Positions 7,175 through 11,325 of a stretch of DNA of 11,325 bases are shown here, one piece after another. How positions within the stretch are numbered: the first letter of the stretch is position 1; each line of letters starts with the position of its first letter. The stretch is taken from assembly GCA_016213455.1 (NCBI GenBank), contig JACRAG010000512.1, positions 1-11,325 of the forward strand, in the 5' to 3' direction. The translations under genes were made by a program, and so were the position numbers. The notes under the pieces were generated by a model. That model was not told where the DNA came from and searched no databases. It saw only the letters and a list, made by a program, of their open reading frames with translations. The DNA is from Anaerolineae bacterium (lineage in GTDB: Bacteria > Chloroflexota > Anaerolineae > Anaerolineales > Anaerolineaceae).

Positions 7175-7202
7175 CCCTGCTTCCTTCAGGTCAGGGGGTT
7201 TT
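7175..7202 (+). terminator. Weak terminator-like hairpin after dinB
   Basis: CCCTG (7175-7179) and CAGGG (7192-7196) can pair, extended by two G-U pairs, with a 12-nt loop, and are followed by GGTTTTG. It sits 32 nt after the dinB stop. The stem is short and the U-tract is only four bases, so read-through into the membrane-protein gene is possible. Confidence 0.3.
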
Positions 7203-7268
7203 GAAATGCGCGCCGGTTATTGTTAGATCGGTTGATTACCGGGCGGACAAGAATACATTGAGGTGAAC

Positions 7269-7895
7269 ATGGATTTCCGCAAAGATATGCCCAGCAAAGT
7301 CATCGACGGGCTGCTGCCCACCGTGGCGCTGTACCTGCTGACCTTCGTGGTCAGCATGCCGGTGGCGCTGATTCGGCACTATTTTGACGGGCCGGGGCTG
7401 CTGGTTTATCTTTCCGCGTTGATCGCGATTGCCATGTTCAGCATGCACCGCGCGCTGTTGTGGCGCGCCAGCGAACCTGCGCGCGCGTTTTACGGCATGG
7501 CAGGAGGACTGCTGGCGTGGGGCTCGGTGGAGGTGGGGTTGGCGCTGGACCAGCGCCCTCTGATGGGCTTCACCCTGGCGGGCATGCTGGTGATGGGCAT
7601 TCTGATGACCATGCTGTTCTGGCGCCCGCACTTGCCGCTGGGGGGGCAGTTCTTCGCGGTTACGCTGCTTTGCTTTGGTGCGGAGCGCCTGGTGGTGACT
7701 TACCTGTTGAGCCTGGCAGCCGGGTCGGAAGGGCTGGCGGCTGTCTTCCGCATTGCCGGCTTTGGACTGGGGGCTGCTGCGCTGGGCGTGCTGGGCTGGA
7801 TGGCGGCTTTCTCCGACCGGCGCATCACGCGCATGTGGTCAGCGCTGGCTGCCGTGCTGCTGGCGGTGCTGTCCTTCTACCTGACCATGCTCTGA
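7269..7895 (+). CDS. Polytopic membrane protein of unknown function
   Basis: A 208-residue hydrophobic protein with about seven predicted helices (roughly 15-35, 43-62, 74-93, 98-117, 126-149, 157-180, 188-206). It has a short charged N-terminus (MDFRKDMPSK) and basic loops (RHYFD, HRALLWRASEPAR, SDRRITR), consistent with a cytoplasmic N-terminus. No family was recognised. The ATG at 7269 is preferred over the in-frame GTG at 7263 because GAGGTGA (7260-7266) is a seven-base ribosome-site match that fits the ATG and overlaps the GTG. No convincing separate promoter is seen in the 125 nt after dinB, so it may be the third gene of the mgsA-dinB unit or have an unrecognised promoter. Its last 19 bp overlap the convergent glycosyltransferase gene. 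Confidence 0.75.
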   Translation: MDFRKDMPSKVIDGLLPTVALYLLTFVVSMPVALIRHYFDGPGLLVYLSALIAIAMFSMHRALLWRASEPARAFYGMAGGLLAWGSVEVGLALDQRPLMGFTLAGMLVMGILMTMLFWRPHLPLGGQFFAVTLLCFGAERLVVTYLLSLAAGSEGLAAVFRIAGFGLGAAALGVLGWMAAFSDRRITRMWSALAAVLLAVLSFYLTML

Positions 7896-9133
7896 GTCTG
7901 GAGCACCTCGCGGTACACATTCATGATGCGTTCGACAATCGATTCCCAGGCATACTGGCGCGCGTATTGCGCGGCCTGCTGGCCCAGGGTGTTGCGCAGG
8001 CCCGGCTCGGTGAGCAGGCGGGTCAGCTTCTGGCTGAGCGCCAGCGGATCGCCGTCCGGCACCGCAAACCCGGTGAGTCCGTCCTGCACCAGGAAGGCCA
8101 GCCCGCCCACCTGTGAGGCCACCACCGGCGTGCCGCAGGCCATGGCTTCCAGCGCCACCATGCCAAAGGACTCGTAGAAGGACGGCATGATCAGCACATC
8201 CGCTGCGGAATAGTAATAGGGCAGGGTATCCTGTCCGCGCTTGCCCAGGAAGACCACCAGCTCATCCAGCCCCAGCTCTTTTTGCAGATTCTGCAGGCGC
8301 TGCATCTCGGCGCTCAGGTTTTCACCGCTGGCCGAAGGATCACCGCCCACCACAGCCAGGTAGTGGGGCGCCTGGCACTGCACGCCCTGCTCGCGCAGCA
8401 GCGCGATGGCGCGCATCAGCGTATCCAGGCCTTTCAACGGCTCGATGCGCCCGACGAAAAGCAGCATGCGCTCGTCCAACGGCACGCCGATGCTCTCGCG
8501 GGCTTCTTCCATGGGGATGGGGTAGAAATGGCTGGTGTCCACGCCGGGGGGGATGACGCGCACGCGCGAGTCTTCGGCGTGGTAGAGAAAATGCAGCTGT
8601 GACTGTTCAGCCAGCGTGGCGGCGATGATGCGGTCCGCCACCTGCATCACCCGGCGTTCGCCGTCGATGCGGTACTCGCCTTCGGTCTCCTCCGGCGAGC
8701 GGGCGATGCGGTTCTTCATCAGCCCGAGGGTGTGGAACATCTGCACCACCGGCACATGCCAGGCCTGCTTGAGCTGCTCGGCGGCGATGCCGGACATCCA
8801 GTAGTTGGCATGGATCACGTCGTAGCGGATGCCTTTTTCGGCGGCGAAGCGCTGAATGCCCTCGGCAAACGCGGGGATGAAGTTCGCCAGCTCTTTTTTG
8901 GACATGGGCACTTCCGGCCCGGCGGGGATGTGCACCACGCGGTTGCCGTAACCCAGATCGTGCAGAATGTGGGGGACGTGCTCGTCCTGCGAGCGGGTGA
9001 AGACATCCACATGCACGCCAATGCGTCCCAGGTAGCGGGTGACCTCGCGCACGTAAACGTTCATGCCGCCGGTGTCTTTGCCGCCCAGGGTAGCCAGCGG
9101 GCAGGTGTGGTAGGAGAGCATGGCGATATTCAT
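7877..9133 (-). CDS. GT4-family glycosyltransferase, MshA / sucrose-phosphate-synthase-like
   Basis: A 418-residue GT-B retaining glycosyltransferase. The N-terminal domain begins MNIAMLSYHTCP and has the GGKDTGGMNVYVREV loop (17-31) that contacts donor and acceptor phosphate, much like MshA and sucrose-phosphate synthases. VIHANYWMSG (107-116) and HTLGLMKNR (134-142) follow. The C-terminal donor domain has FVGRIEPLKGLDTL (226-239) and the E-x7-E motif FYESFGMVALEAMACGTPVV, with Glu321 and Glu329. It would transfer a hexose or GlcNAc-type sugar from a nucleotide-sugar; the acceptor cannot be told. No membrane segment is present, so the protein is cytoplasmic or peripheral. The ATG at 9133 is favoured over a GTG at 9139 because a -10 lies immediately upstream and no ribosome site exists. 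It is a single gene, divergent from the tRNA and convergent with the membrane protein. Confidence 0.9.
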   Translation of the reverse strand: MNIAMLSYHTCPLATLGGKDTGGMNVYVREVTRYLGRIGVHVDVFTRSQDEHVPHILHDLGYGNRVVHIPAGPEVPMSKKELANFIPAFAEGIQRFAAEKGIRYDVIHANYWMSGIAAEQLKQAWHVPVVQMFHTLGLMKNRIARSPEETEGEYRIDGERRVMQVADRIIAATLAEQSQLHFLYHAEDSRVRVIPPGVDTSHFYPIPMEEARESIGVPLDERMLLFVGRIEPLKGLDTLMRAIALLREQGVQCQAPHYLAVVGGDPSASGENLSAEMQRLQNLQKELGLDELVVFLGKRGQDTLPYYYSAADVLIMPSFYESFGMVALEAMACGTPVVASQVGGLAFLVQDGLTGFAVPDGDPLALSQKLTRLLTEPGLRNTLGQQAAQYARQYAWESIVERIMNVYREVLQTQSMVR

Positions 9134-9140
9134 AGGCACA

Positions 9141-9146
9141 ATTGTA
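9141..9146 (-). promoter_or_regulatory. -10 candidate of the glycosyltransferase gene, predicting a leaderless mRNA
   Basis: TACAAT (5 of 6 matches) on the minus strand ends 7 bp before the ATG at 9133, so transcription should start at about 9134, one base before or at the start codon. No Shine-Dalgarno sequence is present, which agrees with a leaderless transcript. A TTCCA-type -35 near 9163-9167 is weak and overlaps the tRNA promoter. Confidence 0.45.
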
Positions 9147-9157
9147 ACCCGGATTCC

Positions 9158-9186
9158 TTGATGGAACAGCCGGGGTGCTGTATAAT
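9158..9186 (+). promoter_or_regulatory. Promoter of tRNA-Thr
   Basis: TTGATG (9158-9163) and TATAAT (9181-9186) are separated by exactly 17 bp, the clearest two-part sigma-70-type promoter in the window. Transcription should begin near 9193, three bases before the mature tRNA 5' end, so the 5' leader would be very short. Confidence 0.75.
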
Positions 9187-9195
9187 GTGTCGCGC

Positions 9196-9268
9196 GCCAC
9201 CGTAGCTCAGCTGGCAGAGCAGACGTTTCGTAAACGCCAGGTCAAGGGTTCGAATCCCTTCGGTGGCT
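9196..9268 (+). tRNA. tRNA-Thr, anticodon CGT
   Basis: A complete cloverleaf of 73 nt. The acceptor stem is GCCACCG/CGGTGGC, the D stem GCTC/GAGC, the anticodon loop TTCGTAA with CGT at 9229-9231 (reads ACG), the variable loop AGGTC, and the T arm AAGGG-TTCGAAT-CCCTT. The anticodon stem GACGT/ACGCC has one A-C mismatch at the 28:42 pair. The discriminator base is U and CCA is not encoded, so it must be added after transcription. It has its own two-part promoter. The candidate structured RNA begins about 125 nt downstream. Confidence 0.95.
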
Positions 9269-9344
9269 CTTCCCATTTAATCGGATATATGGGGGTTATT
9301 GACCGATCACAACGGCATATCGGATGGTTCGCCTTTTTGTGATT

Positions 9345-9375
9345 CGTCCAATCTGCGTGGCTTTAAGATTAGACG
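9345..9375 (+). repeat. Inverted repeat between tRNA and the structured RNA region
   Basis: CGTCCAATCT (9345-9354) and AGATTAGACG (9366-9375) pair over 10 positions with one C-A mismatch and an 11-nt loop. No T-run follows, so it is not a standard terminator. It lies directly before the -10 of the candidate RNA and could end the tRNA transcript or bind a regulator. The rest of 9269-9344 shows only a CCGAT/ATCGG stem and a T-run (9333-9337) that is too far from it to act as a clear terminator. Confidence 0.4.
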
Positions 9376-9382
9376 TTGGGTC

Positions 9383-9388
9383 TATGAT
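9383..9388 (+). promoter_or_regulatory. -10 candidate of the structured RNA
   Basis: TATGAT (5 of 6 matches) predicts a transcript starting near 9395, ten bases before the first strong hairpin. A TTTAAG at 9362-9367 is a weak -35 at a short 15-bp spacing. Confidence 0.4.
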
Positions 9389-9394
9389 TTGTTA

Positions 9395-9943
9395 AGATGC
9401 AAAATCCCTGAGTGGATTTCGCAACCACTCAGGGACGGGTGAAAACTGAACCAATCCGTTTAGCCTCGCCACCCTTCCTGGTGGTTGCTGGTCAGGCCTT
9501 GGTGAGTGTTTCAGCACTCGTCAGGGTTGTTTCGTATAGCACGACTGGTCTATGCACATGTCAAGTTGGTTTGCTCTACCCCAATTCCATTGCTTTACCT
9601 GTTTTCAACCGACTCTTGTGGGGTGATTGGGCTTTCAGCGCCAGTCGGCAGTGGAAATTCGATTCACCGCATGGCCATTCCGCACGCGGGATCGATAGCA
9701 GGGTTCAGCCGAACGGCTCTGGTTCATAACTCCCTTAAGACGTTACCCCGGTTAATACCGGGTACAAGCGAAAAAAACGATAGTTTGCACCACCCCAATC
9801 GAGGGTTCATACGAGGGGTATAAACCAGCCTTGCGGGCTTGAATCCGCCCGGTTCAAACCCATTTCCAGCTCGATTCGGTCGCTCCCCACACGGGGATTG
9901 TGGTATCCCAAGCGACCACCTTATCAACTGGGTGGTTTTTTTT
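9395..9943 (+). ncRNA. Candidate large structured non-coding RNA (~550 nt), family unrecognised
   Basis: This stretch has no credible protein gene but is dense in local inverted repeats. Stems paired by eye: 9405-9415/9425-9435 (11 bp, perfect); 9469-9473/9480-9484; 9497-9508/9515-9526 (12 bp with wobbles); 9542-9548/9641-9647 (7 bp) enclosing 9578-9583/9619-9624; 9707-9710/9715-9718 with a GAAC loop; 9744-9751/9758-9764 (one bulge); 9792-9796/9815-9819; 9834-9838/9847-9851; and 9878-9884/9911-9917 enclosing 9885-9888/9893-9896. It ends in a strong terminator and starts after a TATGAT. I did not recognise conserved motifs of RNase P RNA, tmRNA, SRP RNA, 6S RNA, T-box leaders or group I/II introns. 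Its size, ornate fold and place beside a tRNA recall the GOLLD and ROOL classes, but membership is not shown. A long untranslated leader of the downstream gene is the main alternative, made less likely by the terminator. Confidence 0.6.
9915..9943 (+). terminator. Strong intrinsic terminator of the structured RNA
   Basis: ACCACC (9915-9920) and GGTGGT (9931-9936) form a 6-bp stem with a 10-nt loop, followed by an unbroken run of eight T (9936-9943). The first three stem bases are also the end of the 9878-9884/9911-9917 stem, so the two helices compete at that point. Confidence 0.85.
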
Positions 9944-10003
9944 GCCCAAACCAGCTACCTTAACTGCCATTTCGATCAAATAATCAGAAATCCTGACTCC
10001 TTT

Positions 10004-10019
10004 TGTGAAAAAGATCACA
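10004..10019 (+). promoter_or_regulatory. CRP/FNR-superfamily type operator, perfect palindrome
   Basis: TGTGA-AAAAGA-TCACA matches the canonical CRP consensus in both half-sites with the correct 6-bp spacer; the outer bases extend the symmetry to TTTTGTG/CACAAAA (10001-10007/10016-10022). It lies about 80 bp before the secreted-protein start and 60 bp after the RNA terminator. If AATAAT (10039-10044) is the -10, the site centre is near -40, close to the class II activator position. The cognate regulator is not in this window. Confidence 0.6.
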
Positions 10020-10038
10020 AAAAATGATGCATAATGGT

Positions 10039-10044
10039 AATAAT
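10039..10044 (+). promoter_or_regulatory. -10 candidate of the secreted protein gene
   Basis: AATAAT (5 of 6 matches) predicts transcription from about 10051 and a leader near 48 nt. CATAAT (10030-10035) is a rival, also 5 of 6, but would place the palindrome at about -30, a position that usually blocks polymerase. No -35 match is seen, as expected for an activator-dependent promoter. Confidence 0.35.
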
Positions 10045-10098
10045 TGTGCTAATGTTAAGTTGTTCCGGCTCAACCTCCATTCCTCATGAGTGTAAATT

Positions 10099-11325
10099 AT
10101 GGCAAAATTGATTCGGCGTGGAATTCCGGTTTACCTGTTGCGTGTCCTATTCCTGGCCTTCGTGCTCTTTCTTGCCGGGCCTGGGTGGATGCAGATGGTG
10201 CACGCTCAAAGTCTCCCGCCGGATTTTCCAACCACGCCCATCCGTGACGCATTCAATCGTGCCAATGGTTCAATCGGCACGGCATGGAACGGCAACAAGA
10301 CCGGTTTTGCGATCAACGCTAACCGGCTGGATGTCGGCACAGGTGGATACCTGCTGTGGCGTACCCCTTCGTTCGGCGCCACCCAGGAAGTGCACGTGAC
10401 CCTCAGCGCCATCGATCCGGCAGCCGGGGAGATTGCTCTGCTGCTCAAATCGCAGGGAAATTCGACCTGGAACAAAGGCGTGATCAAGGTCATTTACCAT
10501 CCTGACATACAGCGGGTGCAGGTGTTTACCTATACCTCGACCGGCGGATGGGTCCAGCAAGGCGCAGATATCGATCAGGCCTTCGCCAACGGGGATCGAT
10601 TCGGCGCCAAGGCAACCGTCAGCGGGCAGGTCGTCATCTACCGTAACACCACCCAGGTGGCTGCAGTCGACATCCGCAGCTGGAGCCTGTACACCAAGGG
10701 GGGGTATATCGGTTTATGGTTTACCAATGCAAGCAACATGCTGGTTGACGACTTCGGCGGGGGAACCTGGGTTCAGCCAACGCCCACTCGGACCTCCACT
10801 TCAACCCCCACGATCACTCAGACCTCCAGTTCAACCCCCACACTCACCCAGACCTCTGCGCCAAGCTTAACCCCATCCCCACTTCCCAGCGATACGCCCA
10901 CACCGGTTCCCAGCGCCACACCACTGCCCAGTGACACGCCCACACCCGTTCTCACTTTCACACCCGAACCCTCAGCTACCCCCACGCCGCTGCCGACTGC
11001 CACGTCTGAGCCGTTGGTCACCCCCACTTCGACAAACCAATCACCTGCCACGACCGGGCATTTTGCCATCGGTCCGGGTGGATCGGATGTCATCCCACAT
11101 CAGGTCGTGCGGACAAACGACGACCGGGTGTTTGTGTTTGCCTATCGCGGTGATCTGTCCAACCAACTCATGGCGTACTGGACCAGCCAGGTGGGGTTCC
11201 CCACCGAGGCTGCGCAATTCACCGCAGCCACGCCGTACACTCAGCCGGCGGTGATTATTTCTGTCGAGACGGTTTACGATGGTCTGAACACCATTCATGT
11301 CCTGTTCAACTCCACCGATGGTACA
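10099..11325 (+). CDS. Secreted surface protein: jelly-roll-like domain, Thr/Pro/Ser linker, partial propeller-like domain
   Basis: An exported protein of which 409 residues are visible; no stop occurs before the window ends. Residues 1-36 form a signal peptide: basic start (KLIRR), hydrophobic core (VLFLAFVLFLAG), likely cleavage after VHA36. Residues about 48-222 form one beta-rich domain from DAFNRANGSIGTAWNG to LVDDFGGG, resembling concanavalin/LamG-like domains common in Anaerolineae exoproteins; LLLKSQGNSTW and GGYIGLWF are typical segments. Residues about 227-320 are a low-complexity linker of Thr, Pro and Ser, often glycosylated in such proteins. From about 321 a second domain begins (VIPHQVVRTNDDRVFVFAYR), which looks like the first blade of a BNR-like beta-propeller. 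The ATG at 10099 has only a weak GAG 8 nt upstream; an ATG at 10086 is out of frame. A role in surface adhesion or polysaccharide binding is inferred. Confidence 0.85.
   Translation, partial: MAKLIRRGIPVYLLRVLFLAFVLFLAGPGWMQMVHAQSLPPDFPTTPIRDAFNRANGSIGTAWNGNKTGFAINANRLDVGTGGYLLWRTPSFGATQEVHVTLSAIDPAAGEIALLLKSQGNSTWNKGVIKVIYHPDIQRVQVFTYTSTGGWVQQGADIDQAFANGDRFGAKATVSGQVVIYRNTTQVAAVDIRSWSLYTKGGYIGLWFTNASNMLVDDFGGGTWVQPTPTRTSTSTPTITQTSSSTPTLTQTSAPSLTPSPLPSDTPTPVPSATPLPSDTPTPVLTFTPEPSATPTPLPTATSEPLVTPTSTNQSPATTGHFAIGPGGSDVIPHQVVRTNDDRVFVFAYRGDLSNQLMAYWTSQVGFPTEAAQFTAATPYTQPAVIISVETVYDGLNTIHVLFNSTDGT
10792..10965 (+). repeat. Degenerate tandem repeats encoding the Thr/Pro linker
   Basis: Two in-frame repeat types are seen. 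A 30-bp unit (10792-10821, 10822-10851) encodes TSTSTPTITQ and TSSSTPTLTQ, then begins a third copy. A 42-bp unit (10882-10923, 10924-10965) encodes LPSDTPTPVPSATP and LPSDTPTPVLTFTP. Most differences between copies leave the Thr/Pro/Ser pattern intact. Such repeats can change copy number by slippage or recombination and so vary linker length between strains. Confidence 0.7.

Noticed and set aside
9196..9268. tRNA-Thr as an integration site of a mobile element
   Set aside because: No integrase gene and no repeat of the tRNA 3' end were found downstream within the window.
9303..9337. Terminator of the tRNA
   Set aside because: The CCGAT/ATCGG stem is followed by its T-run only after ten bases, too far for a normal intrinsic terminator. 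It is left unassigned.
9412..9823. Two overlapping ~105-residue open frames within the structured RNA region
   Set aside because: They have no ribosome sites, lack coding-type codon use and cross many stem-loops. The dense inverted repeats explain the region better.
9395..9943. tmRNA, RNase P RNA, SRP RNA, 6S RNA or T-box leader
   Set aside because: I looked for the tRNA-like ends and tag frame of tmRNA, the GAGGAAAGTCC-type core of RNase P, the SRP GGAAGG motif, a 6S-like single long hairpin and the T-box sequence. None was found.
9395..9943. Self-splicing intron
   Set aside because: I saw no group II domain V-like hairpin, group I core elements or intron-encoded protein, and no split host gene flanks it.
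10779..11045. Tandem repeats as a CRISPR array
   Set aside because: The repeats are in frame, directly adjacent and degenerate, and encode a Thr/Pro/Ser linker. There are no spacers of uniform length.

Overview
The window looks like a chromosomal segment from a bacterium of the phylum Chloroflexota, most likely class Anaerolineae. This is inferred from gene style, not from a marker gene. The clues are high-GC coding sequence, a secreted protein whose jelly-roll-like domain leads into a long Thr/Pro/Ser linker, a stand-alone CBM9-like protein, a cytoplasmic-type GH43 enzyme and an MshA-like glycosyltransferase. No phage, transposase, integrase or CRISPR features are visible.

Layout. 1-785 (-): GH43 glycosidase, cut by the window edge. 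881-1570 (+): S51-family peptidase, divergent from GH43, with a near-perfect bidirectional terminator after it. 1649-3373 (-): serC and a seven-helix DUF4203-type membrane protein in an apparent operon. 3511-4323 (-): AadA-like nucleotidyltransferase. 4475-5320 (-): CBM9-like protein. 5500-7143 (+): mgsA (methylglyoxal synthase) and dinB (DNA polymerase IV), 12 nt apart. 7269-7895 (+): polytopic membrane protein of unknown function, whose 3' end overlaps the convergent GT4 glycosyltransferase 7877-9133 (-). 9196-9268 (+): tRNA-Thr(CGT). About 9395-9943 (+): a stretch without a credible protein gene, dense in inverted repeats, with a -10-like element in front and a strong intrinsic terminator at the end. 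It is interpreted as a large structured non-coding RNA. 10004-10019: a perfect CRP-type palindrome. 10099-11325 (+): secreted, linker-bearing surface protein, running off the window.

How the parts relate. Most of the window is metabolic housekeeping: serine synthesis, sugar handling, glycosyl transfer and peptide turnover. Two places stand out. The mgsA-dinB pair joins the enzyme that makes methylglyoxal to the Y-family polymerase known to bypass methylglyoxal-type guanine adducts. The stretch from the tRNA to the surface protein combines a candidate ~550-nt ornate RNA of unrecognised family with a CRP-like operator. Promoters recur in one style: a good TATAAT-like -10, usually little recognisable -35, and a short leader. 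The glycosyltransferase mRNA may be leaderless.

Limits: all calls come from reading the sequence and from memory of protein families. RNA folds were paired by hand and no homology or covariance search was run.
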